Of a stretch of 64,000 nt of DNA, positions 21,641 through 32,749 are shown in pieces; position 1 is the first letter of the stretch; every line of letters begins with the position of its first letter. The position numbers and the translations under genes are program-made. Source of the stretch: Dipteris shenzhenensis (Eukaryota; Polypodiophyta; Polypodiopsida; Gleicheniales); NCBI GenBank assembly GCA_047967505.1, contig CM106541.1; one strand, given 5' to 3'. The notes beneath the pieces are model-generated. The model was not told the DNA's origin. It made no database searches and saw only the letters and a program-made list of their open reading frames with translations.

Positions 21641-21992
21641 GCACGATATATCGAGCTCCACTCGTGATATGCCAGGGTGACCGTTGTGCATTTATGTCAC
21701 CGACTTGTTAGCTACAGATGCGGTTGATACACCGCCCACGAATAATAGTTGGATGATAGCTATCCTTATCTACTCTAGTTCGTGGCTCAGTTAGTATGCC
21801 ACCTTAGTTAGTTGAGTTTGGTTTGAGACCCACATATAGGTTTCTTCTATTTCTTTGTACTAGAGATCTTTTGGCTTTCACAACTAAGAAGAGGAAAACT
21901 GTTTTCAGCCTCCACCTTTGTGTGTATTTCCCCATTGTGTATGTGAGAAAGCCACAAGTGAGACTCCTTCCCTCTCTCCCCCTATCTTCACA
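21640..21992 (+). repeat. 5' LTR of copia copy 1
   Basis: It matches 26842-27193 from GATATCGAGCTCC to CTTCACA. A 61-bp piece of the same LTR start lies alone at 38140-38200. Confidence 0.85.
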
Positions 21993-22004
21993 TGGTATCA
22001 GAGC
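21993..22004 (+). other. Primer-binding site (initiator tRNA-Met)
   Basis: TGGTATCAGAGC directly after the LTR end is the classic plant copia binding site for initiator tRNA-Met. Confidence 0.9.
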
Positions 22005-22533
22005 CTTGTTCGTGGTAAGGAGCTCAAGAAAGCAAACCAAGTTCGTGGTGTCCTAGTAAGAGGACCAGTGTTGTTTTTCTATTTTGAGTTTGGGAGCAAA
22101 TCTCTGCAGGTAGCACAGTTAGAAGTGCAAGAGTGCACTGTCTCAGATTGAGATGCCCTTCGTGGTGTGGTAAGGGCCATTTATGCTGTGGTCAAGGGCG
22201 AAGCCCTTAGTGACTTTATTTTTCTGATTCGAGGCCATTTTGGGGCCCGTTTTGAAGGCGGAAGTTCTTCGCAGGCACTCAAAAAAAGGCCCTGTTTTTG
22301 CTATGCGACCACTGCTCAATTGGTCGGTGAAAAGTTGCCATAGAAATTGCATCATATGCCTGTGTACAGAGATATTGGAACTTGCAGAATCATGCTTGTT
22401 GCCTGTTGATGCAAAATCATCACTAGGAAGTGACTATATGGTCAAATACCACTTTCATCATTTTTGCAGATCTGCCCGTGTGAGGCAAAAGCTGTGTTTT
22501 TCGCAGTGACAGAATATTTTGCAGTGTTCTGTA

Positions 22534-25500
22534 ATGGCATCTGATTCTCTTTCACAGATTGTCACCGAAAAGCTTGACAAGAACAACTTCCAAGCATGGA
22601 AGTTTAGAATGACGAATTTCCTTATGGGAAAAGGCTATTGGGAGTTCATTACAGGAAATGAAGAAGAACCATTTCTTCCTAATGTTCCCAATCAATAGGA
22701 AATGCAGGCATTTAAAGGATGGCATGAGAGAGCCAGAAAAGTTATGTATTGGCTGTCTATCAATATTTCGGATTCTATGATTGTGCATATTCAAGATGCA
22801 AGTACGCCAAAGGAGGCATGGGATACTTTGGCAAAAATGTATAGCACAAATACGCAAGCCAGGAAAATGCAGCTCAAACAGGAGTTGCACAATGTGCAGA
22901 GAAGCATAAATGACTACCACATGAAGGTGAAGAAAATTGCAGATGCACTTGCTTCCATTGGGTCGCCAGTGGAAGATGATGATCTAGTTTCTGTGACCTT
23001 AAATGGTCTAGGAAAGGATTATGCATAGTTCTGGACATCCATTGCCGTTCGTGAAAAATTTCCTAATTTTGAAGAGTTGTTTGCTCTTCTAATTTCTGAA
23101 GAGTAGAGAAATGGGGGTGCATCTTCTTCAGGAGGAACTTCAAAAGAAACTGTCTTCTACTCAAATGCTGGAAGAGGTAGAGGCAGAGGTAGAGGAGGCC
23201 GATCTAGAGGCCGTGGTAGAAATCAAAATATGCAGCAAACTCAAGAAAACCAATCCTATGGAGGAGGACGTGGTAACTCTAGAGGCAGGGGGAGCCAAAG
23301 AAGCCGTGGTGGATGGCAGAGAGGCCAAAATGCAAACAGCAATGTTGAATTCTACTACTGTGGAAAAATGGGACATATGGATAAAGACTGCTACAAAAAG
23401 CAGAATGACATTATGAATGGAAAATTGCAGCAAGGCAATTATGCATCTTCTAATAGACAGGGCAATGATAGAAATGAGCATCTATTTATGGTGCAGCACA
23501 TGACCAATTCTATGACAGATGCAGAAGAACGAAATGATGTGTGGTATGTTGACTCAGGTGCGTCAAACCACATGATAGGTCATGCAGAGTGGATGCAAGA
23601 TGCAAGGAAAATGAAAAAACTAGGATTTGTGGAGACTGGTGATGATACTACACATCCTATTGTGCAGATTGGTAAAATTCCTTTGTCTATGCAGGATGGG
23701 AAAAAGAAATACCTGTCTAATGTATTTCATGTCTCAAACATCACCAAGAACCTGGTTTCTATTGGTCAAATGGTTGAGCAGGGCTTGCAGGTTAGATTTA
23801 ATCCTCATGGATGTTTTGTTGAGGATATGAAAAATAACAGTCACTTGATAGCAAAAGGAAAGAAGAAGGGCAGGATGTTTACGTTGGATGCGGACATGCC
23901 TGAATTGAGTGCAGCAATGTTTGCACATGGGATCGGTGTAGTTGCAGATATTGATATCTGGCACAAACACATTGGTCATGTTAATATAAAGCGACTTAAA
24001 TCAATGCAAGCCCAAAACATTGTTGCAGGATTGCCTAACTTCAAGGTTGCAGAAATGCATAAGGTTTGTGAAGCCTGTCAATTTGGAAAACAGGCAAGGA
24101 AACCATTTCCTAGGCATGTTCAAGAGAGTAAAAAGCCATTGGAATTAATCCACTCTGATGTGTGGACTACTAAAGCTGCATCTATTGGAGGCTATCACTA
24201 TTTTGTCACTTTTATTGATGACTTCAGTAGAAAAGTTTGGGTGTATTTTATGAAAAAGAAAAGTGAAGTGTTTGGGCACTTAAAAGCCTTTAAAGCTATG
24301 GTTGAAAAAGAAACAGGCCTGCAAATAAAATGCCTAAGGTCAGATGGAGGGGGAGAGTACCTCTCAAATGAGTTTGCAAGGTTCCTGCAGGAGCATGGCA
24401 TAAAGCAGCAATATTCATGCAGTCATACCCCACAGCAAAATGGAATTGCAGAAAGGAAAAACAGGCATATTGGAGAGGTATCTAAGGCCATGCTAAATGA
24501 GAAAGATCTACCAGATTATTATTGGGCTGAAGCAGTTGCTACAACAGTTTACATAATGAATAGGACTCCCACTGCAGCAATACATGGCATGATGCCAGAG
24601 GAGATGTATACTGGTAGAAACCAGATATTTCTCATTTGAAAATTTTTGGTTGCATTGCCTATGTTCATGTGCCAGATGAGTTCAGATCCAAAAGCTGAGA
24701 AGTGCATCTTTATTGGTTATTCTCTGCAGCAAAAAGGGTATAGATGCTATAACCCTTCTACTCGTAAGTTTACAGTGAGTAGAGATGTTGTTTTTGATGA
24801 GATGAGTAGCTGGTATAAACCAGTAAATGTGATGATTGATGTAGATGCACAAAATGGTAATGCTACACACAATTCAATGTAGCAGTCACAAAATATCAGT
24901 GGACTTGCAGTGTCCTCTAGCAGTGGTTCACATACTTCACCATGGATAGGCAGATTGAGATCAGGAGAATCTCCTCAAAGCAATGCAAATAGTGGTATGC
25001 AGGTATCACGAAAAGAAAAAGAGAAGGTAGATCAGCCCATGTTTGATGTGAATGCATGTCACTCTTATGTGGATGGTGAATCCAGTGGCTCAGAATAGAG
25101 CATTGATGATGAGTTGGGTATTCCTTATGTTGTTACACCTGGAGTAAGGAAGACCAGGGATGTTTTGAGAGCACGTGGAAGTGAGTCTATTTTGTGCAGG
25201 TCTACTAGAGCTAGGTATCTTGTGGATAGGCTAAAATATGATGGATTTACAGCCATTCACTATGCCTATATGGTCAAAGTGATACAGGAACCAGAACCCA
25301 CTTCTTTGTACAAGCCATGGGAAATGAAAAATGGGAGAAAGCCATGGATGAAGAAATGGATGCCTTGGAAGCAAATGCTACATGGGAATTGGTGCCTTTG
25401 CCTAAAGACAAGAATGCAATTGGCTGTAAGTGGGTTTATAAGGTCAAGCACAATGCAGATGGTTCTGTGAATAGATACAAGGCAAGATTAGTTGTCAAGG

Positions 25501-26835
25501 GGTATGCACAGACATATGGCATTGATTATGAAGAAACATTCACTCCGGTTGCAAGGATGGCAAGTGTAAGAGCAGTCATTGCTATGGCTGCATCAAAGGG
25601 ATGGTCTTTACATCAGATGGATGTAAAGAATGCCTTCTTGCATGGTGATTTGCAAGAAGAGGTGTTTATGGAGTAGCCACCAGGTTATGTTCATGTTGTT
25701 CATCCCGAGTTTGTTTGCAAGTTGAAGAAAGCCTTGTATGGCTTGAAGCAAGCACCTAGAGCATGGTTTGACAAGATAGGATAGTATCTTGTCACTATTG
25801 GCTTTCAGATTTCCATGGCAGATTTCTCACTTTATGTGAGAAAAACAGAGAAACGTATTATGCTACTTGTCATTTATGTTGATGATTTGATCATCACAGG
25901 TGATAGTGATGAAGATATCCTTCACGTGAAAATGCTATTGAAGCAAAAGTTTGAGATGAAGGACTTGGGAGAGCTGCGTTATTTCTTGGGCATTGAGGTG
26001 ATTAGATCACCAAGTGGGATACAGCACTTGCAGAGGCAGTATGGATTGGACATGCTATCTAAATATGGGATGACAGGTTGTAAGCCTATTTCAGTTCCTT
26101 TGGAGTAGAATGTGAAGCTGAGCACAGATGCAGGTGAGCTTCTAGAAGACCCTACTATGTACAGACGCATAGTAGGAAGTTTGATTTATATGACTATAAC
26201 CAGAGGCCAGATTTGAGCTATGCTGTTGGATTGGTAAGTCAGTTTATGCAGGCTCCAAGGAAACCGCATTTGGATGCGGCTAGATGCATACTCAGGTATG
26301 TGAAGTCCACATTGCAATATGGACTATTTTATGAGGCTGGGGTTCAGATACAGTTGCATGGATACACTGATGCTGATTAGGCTGGTAGTACTTCTGATAG
26401 ACGATCTACCAGTGGATATGTGTTCTCTTTTGGGAGTGCTGCAGTCACTTGGAGCAGCAAGAAACAGCCTACAATTGCCTTGTCGAGCACAGAGGCTGAG
26501 TACAGGGGTGTAGCAATGGCTGCATGTGAGGTAGCTTGGTTGCATAAGCTACTTTATGATATGCATCAGTCTATAGATGGGCCAGTTGTCATTTATTGTG
26601 ACAACATGAGTAGTATACACTTGGCAAATAACCCAGTCTATCATGCTAGAACAAAGCACATTGAGGTGCATTAGCATTATGTGTGGGAGAAGGTTTTACT
26701 AGGTCTTATTGATCTAGTTTATGTCAGCACAGAGGATCAGGTAGCTGACATATTTACGAAGGCATTGGGTGCAGAGAAGCTGCTGCGCAAGTTCAGAGAC
26801 TTGCTTGGTGTGCAAGAATTGGGATTGAGCTCGAG
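22534..26835 (+). pseudogene. Copia copy 1 gag-pol, decayed
   Basis: Gag starts at the ATG at 22534 (MASDSLSQIVTEKLDK). Domains in order are gag, a zinc knuckle near 23350-23400 in which the first Cys is replaced (FYYCGKMGHMDKDC), protease WYVDSGASNHM (near 23540), integrase HHCC (WHKHIGH to CEACQFGK) with the catalytic segments HSDVW, RSDGGGEYL and NGIAERKNR, then reverse transcriptase with YVDD (near 25880) and RNase H (TEAEYRGVA, DNMSSIHLANNP, TKHIEVH). The integrase and protease residues look intact. TAG stops (22696, 23026, 23104, 25096, 25674 and others) and frameshifts (24639) rule out a functional polyprotein. Many stops sit where the sister copy has CAG. Confidence 0.85.
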
Positions 26836-26841
26836 GGGGAG

Positions 26842-27193
26842 TGTTGAGATATCGAGCTCCACTCGTGATATGCCAGGGTGACCGTTGTGCATTTATGTCA
26901 CCGACTTGTTAGCTGCAGATGCGGTTGGTACACCGCCCATGAATAATAGCTAGATGACAGTTATCCTTATCTACTCTAGTTTGTGGCTCAGTTAGTACGC
27001 CACCTTAGTTAGTTGAGTTTGGTTTGAGACCCACATATAGGGTTCTTCTATTTCTTTGTACTAGAGTTCTTTTGGCTTTCACAACTAAGAAGAGGAAAAC
27101 TGTTTTCAGCCTCCACCTTTGTGTGTATTCCCCCATTGTGTATGTGAGAAAGCTGTAAGTGAGACTCCTTCCCTCTCTCCCACTATCTTCACA
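26842..27193 (+). repeat. 3' LTR of copia copy 1
   Basis: It begins TGTTGAGATATCGAGCTCC after the polypurine tract and ends CTATCTTCACA. Confidence 0.9.
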
Positions 27194-28035
27194 CTCTCAA
27201 TCCTTCCACACAACCATGGAAGTAGAGAGGTCTCCCAAGAGGGGAAAAATAGTCCAGTCAATCCTGATCAATGCCCCTCCCTCCTCCATGGGGTCCTAGC
27301 ATGGAGCATCTAGACCAACAAGGGGAGCAAGAAAGGCAAAGAGAGGAGATGGAGAGATTACAGGGGCCACAACAAGAGGAAGTATTTGGTGGGCTTGCAG
27401 ATATAATGAACCTTGGCCCCAATCCTCCAACCAAGCAGACTGCACGGAAGAGCACCATCAACCCTCTGTGCCTCAATATTATCAGATATGAGGAGCCTCT
27501 AGTACGAGCTGAGCAAGAGCCTCATCCTGTTGTCTCAGAGCCTCATCAAAAGGAAAAGAGACCAAGGACAAAGCAAACCCCTAGGCATGACAAGCCACCT
27601 CGAAGGACCCACCAGACACAGGAAGAGGATTCTGAAGAGGTGGTTGCAAAGGAGAAGAGGCAAAAGAAGTTTAAAGCGGACAAGCGCCATGACCCATGTC
27701 CAGAGGTTAGTGCAGAGTCCCCCAAAGATTAAGAGGCACAAAAAATTAGGCATGAAGGCACTTCAGGAGATCTACAAGCTCCAAACCACTGTGGACAATC
27801 TCATTCCCCATGCACCCTTCCAGCATGTTGTATGTGAAATATCACAGCAATACAAGAATGATGTGTGTTTCATTTCAAGCACTATGGGAGCAATTCATGA
27901 GGCAACGGAGCAGATGACAGTAGGTCTTTTTGAAGACACAACTTATGTAGTATCCATGCCGAAAGAGTAACAGTGATGGACAAGGACCTTGCACTCGCCA
28001 AGCGCATCTGCTCCGATACCTCCCTTAGGCCCTAG
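27194..28035 (+). pseudogene. Histone H3-like gene, tail repeats and histone fold, frameshifted
   Basis: The frame at 27271-27732 is an acidic/basic tail containing TKQTARKST (27430-27456), identical to H3 residues 3-11, and RTKQTPR (27565-27585). In the next frame, 27731-27950 reads as the histone fold: a helix beginning MKALQEIYKLQ, then LIPHAPFQHVVCEI, QYKNDVCF, AIHEATEQ and GLFEDT, all in H3 order with about half the residues identical by eye. One base is missing near 27950. One frame over, IHAERVTVMDKDLALAKRI continues to the stop at 28033-28035, matching the H3 C-terminus. Loop 1 has canonical H3 length, unlike CENH3. The tail would be several times longer than the normal 45 residues. 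AATAAA is at 28104. The two frameshifts make it a pseudogene or a sequence needing correction. Confidence 0.75.
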
Positions 28036-28103
28036 ATGTTGTTTAGGTTCATTTGGTGTAACTTGAATCATTTTGTAAATCTCTACCCTTTGAGGCCAAT
28101 GAA

Positions 28104-28109
28104 TAAAAT
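28104..28109 (+). terminator. Polyadenylation signal candidate of the H3-like gene
   Basis: AATAAA about 70 bp after the H3-like stop, in a T-rich context. Confidence 0.35.
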
Positions 28110-28540
28110 ATGTTTTTATGTTCTATTACTATTCCCATGTTATTATACATGTTACATGATACTTTCCATCAGTTTATGCAAGTTCAGTGTGAATTTGAGT
28201 GGTCAAATGATGTTTTTTCACCTTGGTCAAATAGGCCCCATATGCACCATAGTGGGTTTTGGCATTTCTGGGCTCCATGTGTGATGCCGAACACATTTGC
28301 CTTCTGCCGCACGGTGAGATTCTTACTGAATTGCTCAAAAATGACCATTATAGTGCAAATATTTATCTGATAGCATGCTTTTGAATAGAAAAGTGAATGA
28401 AAATATTAATGCCAACAACAATTAAAGTTACAAAATACAATGACAGTATAAAATAAATTTTGTAAAAGAATACAAAATGGGGCACTGTATAAAAATTATA
28501 TATGTATTCATATAAAATAAAATTTCTATACAATAAGGCT

Positions 28541-30030
28541 TTAGAGCCTTTCTCTCTTCTCTAAAACACCATGAACATCGGGCTTTGAATTCCCAAATAC
28601 ACTCCTGGCTCTAAACCTAGTCGATAGAGAGTCAATGCTATTGTCATTGCTAGCCATGGACATGGCTGCTGCCATCAATGCCATACCTTGAAAATTGGTT
28701 CCAAAGGCATTGAGGGTAGCCATGCGGTTCACCAAAATGACCTTGCCAGCATTGCGATTGATGTCAGCATGACCAATCACTCATGACAAGTCCTTGCACT
28801 TCAGGAGGTCATCAGTGCCATGTGGAGAAAACTTTTTGTGGATAACCACAAAGCGCCCTTTTGCTTTGCCAAGGTAATGTGCAAGTGAGTGATCTCAGCC
28901 GAAGCTACTACAAACAAGGCATTGCTGAGATGAGAATAGGTCAACCTTAAATGCCTCTTACAACAGTCCAACATTACATTAGAATTCCATTAAAACAAAA
29001 GTATACCAAGAGAAGAAATTCAAAGCTCATAGTTTCTTACCACTATGGAGTCGTCATGCTCAATCCCTTCCTCTTTGTTAATGAGGATGGATCTAGAGGC
29101 ATCCTGCTATCTGGAGTGAGTTGTGGAGGCTTCTTTTGGAACATTAGGTAGGCCGAACTAGATTGATGTCTCTGCATCTTTGATTTGGGCCAGTGTTAAA
29201 GCAAGAAGCTCTTCTATTGAATCATTTGCTCCCAAAAACCCAGGTTCTTGCATAGTCATTTCCACCTTGTATCCACACAGGACACCAAGAGCTTCATCCT
29301 TCGAAAGACCAAACATAACCTCTATGTTATGGAGAAAGAGGTATTGTTCCCCATCAATAAGAAGGGGAGCAAGAAACCATATCATTAATGTGGGGTCAAC
29401 AAAGGTGGTGCCCGAGGTGGATGGAACTTGAGAAGAAGAATGGGGTTCAGGTCATTGGAGCACTTCCAGGGCCAATGCAACTTCCCGCCCCTCAGTTTCT
29501 TCATCTATGGGCTCTTCATTGTAGATGTTAGGCTCATCTATAGAAATAAGAGGATCGAAAAGGGTAGGGCCAAGGTCAAGGCTTGAGGTCGAGCCCTCCT
29601 CTTCCATTCGTCTCTCCTAGAGAAGGAAAATAAAGGTCATTTCCTAGGATAGGAACCTATTTCCTGCGTTTCTGATGACTCCACATGCTAAAAGGTCATC
29701 AGTGTCCACCTCTCTAATTCCTAGGGGTGTGAGCTGGGCTCAAAAGCGATCTAAATGCTTCACGAACGTGGGTTCTTGATTGAACAAGTACTTCAAATTA
29801 TCAATAGGAACCCATCTTTTTGTAGACTTATCAAGTTGATATGCAAAACTCGTGATGTATTCTTACATGTACTTGATGAGGTCTTCAAAATCGTCTCACG
29901 CTCCCAAGTAGGCGCCTAGGACATCTATGCTCTTATCAAAGATTGGAAATAATTTTTCCTCTCTATCAATTGATGGAGTACGGGAGATGAAATCATGGAA
30001 GGCAAACCTACCAGAATCCATGGTAGTTTG
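28541..30030 (-). pseudogene. Unrecognised minus-strand gene remnant
   Basis: From the ATG at about 30021 the minus strand reads MDSGRFAFHDFISRTPSIDR, then KRWVPIDNLKYLFNQEPTFV and HLDRF, followed by an acidic segment. It continues through 29385-29158 (LIDGEQYLFLHNIEVMFGLS, DEALGVLCGYKVEM, DSIEELLALTLAQI) to 28780-28541 (GKVILVNRMATLNAFGTNF, an Ala/Met-rich stretch, VFGNSKPDVHGVLEKRERL). Several stops interrupt it. Spacing and frame changes allow either introns or decay. I do not recognise the family. It ends about 0.5 kb from the H3-like gene on the opposite strand. Confidence 0.4.
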
Positions 30031-30222
30031 GTAGCTAGGAGAACTATGGCTATGATAGTGAAACTTTGAAACTAAAGTAACTTTATAACATATATATACC
30101 CAAATGTTCTTAATATAAAAAATAAAAAGAATTATAAATTTTTTGGGAAAAACTTGACATTGTCATGAAACAAAACCATTAAAAACATCAAAATTAATTG
30201 CACCACTATTAATTGGAGACTA

Positions 30223-31205
30223 TCAAAATCCATAATTGTTCCACCCCACATTGTTTATCATCTTCGATATTGTAGGAGGGATAAAAGTGGCACTATGCAC
30301 GAGCTTCTCTACATGCTTTCCTACATTTTCACCATTTAAGGTAAAGTGAAAGGACTCAGACATGCCATCCTCCATGACCAATAGGTGTTCCCAAATGTCC
30401 CTGAGAGTCCACTGTGATGTGACAGTCACATTCTTGACATCTCCCTAATGAGAACCAATACATAAACTTACCCCTGTATTATCATCATCGTTAGAGTCAA
30501 AAGGGAGACAATTGCCACCTGTTTTCTTCCAGTGCCTATATTGGAAAGCAAAATATAACATTTGGCAGGAGATGTGGTACTTGACAACCACATTGTCCTT
30601 ACATATATGGCATTGAAATAGATCACCCTTTTGTTCACCTGACCTGCTTCCCCAATTCACTTCAAGTAATTCCTCAAGGGCATTCTCATGTAGACACTTG
30701 CATGACCACATGGTTGTTGTTCTGTGCATCTGGATATTCTGAAAACAAGAAGAAAAAATGTGCAAAGGCATAAACCAAGACAACCTTACCCATTTAGAGC
30801 CAAATGTAAACTTCATGGCCATGCCCACATCCTTTGCAATCTTTTCCTTGTATGATTGCATTGTTCTTGTGTCCACCATGCTACAATCCATGTCTTCAAG
30901 TTGTGGTGTTGCAATGCATTGAAGATGGCCATAGCCTCATGCCATCCTTGGAGTAATGTACTTGGCATTATGCCAATAGATATTTCTATATTTCAAAGCA
31001 AAGGACTTCTCTCCAGCATGCATTTGCCTTTCTAAATCCTCATGAATGGCAGTTAACTTACCCAAGAAGCACTCGATTGGTTCCCACTCCTCAAAGTCTA
31101 AACAAAATACATCTGCTATGCACAAGTGCTATTTCAAAATAGAATTTCAAACTAACTCATTACACTGGTTCTATTTCAAAATACAATTTCAAGCTGACTC
31201 ATTAC
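30223..31205 (-). pseudogene. Repeat-family protein, copy 2, upstream portion
   Basis: Collinear minus-strand pieces are 31125-30937 (MCIADVFCLDFEEWEPIECF, LTAIHEDLERQMHAGEKSFA), 30891-30445 (a basic helix, then CLHENALEELLEVNWGSR, FQCHICKDNVVVKYHISCQM and HWKKTGGNC) and 30429-30223 (TSQWTLRDIWEHLLVMEDG). The Cys/His spacing (CHIC, then HISC) suggests a possible zinc-binding module. Positions 1-365 carry the same sequence from 30761 onward in poorer condition. Unknown family; it could be a transposon-borne gene because it is multiplied. Confidence 0.45.
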
Positions 31206-31208
31206 ACT

Positions 31209-31529
31209 TCAAAATCTTACACAAAATGCAAACTTACAATGCGATGGTATTGTCGATTGATTGCTTGACGAAGGAAGGTGCATGTCCTTCCCCATGTAGA
31301 TGTGTTGCACCTTTGCAAGCAATCCTTTCTTCCCAAGCTTGAACTTCATGATGTGGTCCTTCCATTCATGCAAAAGATCACCTCTTTTGCTCTTGGGAAC
31401 CTTATGTGGACCCTTGGCAAATCCTCTCATGACTATCCAATCATTCAAGCTGTAGGTGCAAGGCACCCATTCATCCAATGCATTTTTGCTCCTGTGGGAA
31501 ATAGAGTACATGTATGGTCTCCTCACCAT
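31209..31529 (-). pseudogene. Repeat-family protein, copy 2, part matching 366-690
   Basis: The 106-codon frame parallels the one at 366-815: RRPYMYSISHRSKNALDEW, VPCTYSLNDWIVMRG, KSKRGDLLHEWKDHIMKFKL and VQHIYMGKDMHLP. Differences are mainly single substitutions. It lies just upstream (in plus-strand coordinates) of the 60-bp tandem repeats at 31668. Confidence 0.45.
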
Positions 31530-31667
31530 GCTTGTACAGAGGTCACAATAGCAATAATGGACTAGAAAATGCAGCTTGGAGGGAGAGAGCAGCTCGGATA
31601 GAGGGAGAGAGAGGGAGAAGGTATAGAGGGTGTAACTGAAGGTTGAGAGAAGCTCAAAGAGGTGCTA

Positions 31668-31893
31668 TAGCTAGGAATGGAGGGAGAAAGAGTAGAGCGG
31701 GATGAGCAGTTGCTCCAAGAGGTGTTGTAGCTAGGAATGGAGGGAGAAAGAGTAGAGGGGGATGAGCAACCACTACAAGAGGTACTATAGCTAGGAATGG
31801 AGGGAGAAAGAGTAGAGGGGGATGAGCAACTGTGCTACTGTAGGAGGTGCTGTAGCTAGGAATGGAGAGAGAATGAGCAGTTGCTATAGGAGG
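31668..31893. repeat. Tandem repeat, about 60-bp unit, second site
   Basis: Four units of the TAGCTAGGAATGGAGGGAGA type, as at 825-1062. Homology between the two loci stops at about 31893. Confidence 0.8.
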
Positions 31894-32408
31894 TGCTAGA
31901 ACACTACCTTCTCCTCCTTCCCATCCCTAGTTTCCCTTCTTGTGAAGCAACATCGAGTGAGAGTCTGATAGCCTTGGCTTGTGACACCCATGGACGAGTT
32001 TGCATCAAAGGCTCGCATCGATCTATGGTGCGAGGGTAGAGGGTGAGCTCCTTTATCGGCATGTATATCATTCCCCATGACATGTTGAGGTTGGAGGTAG
32101 GTCACTATTTCCCTTAACACCCCCACAAGCTAGGGAGTTGAAGCATGAAAAGGAAATATAGCCATCAATGCCAACAAACATAACAACATTCAAAGCTTTA
32201 GTAAATTATCAACAAACCTACTTACGTACAAACCTATATTAAGTTCAAAAGAGATTCAAAAAACCATTATCCTTTTTTCAAATTCAGTCCTGACATCTTT
32301 CTTGATGAGGGCCAGAAGCAAACCAAAGAGTCCACATGGAAAACTTAAATCTTCATTTAGATCCACTCACGATATCTCCCTTTGCATTGATTTCAAGTAT
32401 GTAGGCTA
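31894..32408. other. Spacer, possibly an old LTR piece
   Basis: On the minus strand, a GTGGGGGTG tract (32118-32126) followed by TTAAGGGAAATAGTGACC resembles a polypurine tract plus LTR start, but no partner LTR was found. I see no gene here. Confidence 0.25.
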
Positions 32409-32743
32409 TGTGAAGATAGTGGGAGAGAGGGAACGAGTCTCACTTGCGGCTTTCTCACATACACAATGGGAAAATACACACAAAGGTGGAGGCTGAAAAC
32501 AGTTTTCCTCTTCTTAGTTGTGAAAGCCAAAAGAACTCTAGTACAAAGAAATAGGAGAACCCTATATGTGGGTCTCAAACCAAACTCAGCTAACTAAGGT
32601 GGCATACTAACTGAGCCACGAACTAGAGTACATAAGGATCGCTGTCATCCAGCTATTATTCATGGGCGATGTACCAACCGCATCTGCAGCTAACAAGTCG
32701 ATGACATAAATGCACAACGATCACCCTGAGCTCGATCTCAACA
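32409..32743 (-). repeat. 3' LTR of copia copy 2
   Basis: It shows the reverse complement of the copy 1 LTR with scattered substitutions and a short internal deletion of the CGTGATATGCCAGGG part. Confidence 0.85.
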
Positions 32744-32749
32744 CTCCCC

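Larger units (their letters stand above)
21640..27193 (+). mobile_element. Ty1/copia LTR retrotransposon, copy 1 of a two-copy family
   Basis: LTRs are about 21640-21992 and 26842-27193 (about 352 bp, nearly identical, ending CTATCTTCACA). The 5' LTR lacks the first few bases (TGTTGAG) that the 3' LTR has, and no target duplication is visible. The primer-binding site TGGTATCAGAGC follows the 5' LTR directly, and a GAGGGGGAG polypurine tract precedes the 3' LTR. The interior codes for gag-pol but is broken many times. A closely related copy in reverse orientation is at 32409-37852. It sits inside the H3-like gene. Confidence 0.9.

Noticed and set aside
27719-28035. Centromeric H3 (CENH3) as the identity of the histone fold
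   Set aside because: Loop 1 between the central helices has canonical H3 length and the tail motifs are K4/K9-like; CENH3 normally has a longer loop 1 and a different tail.
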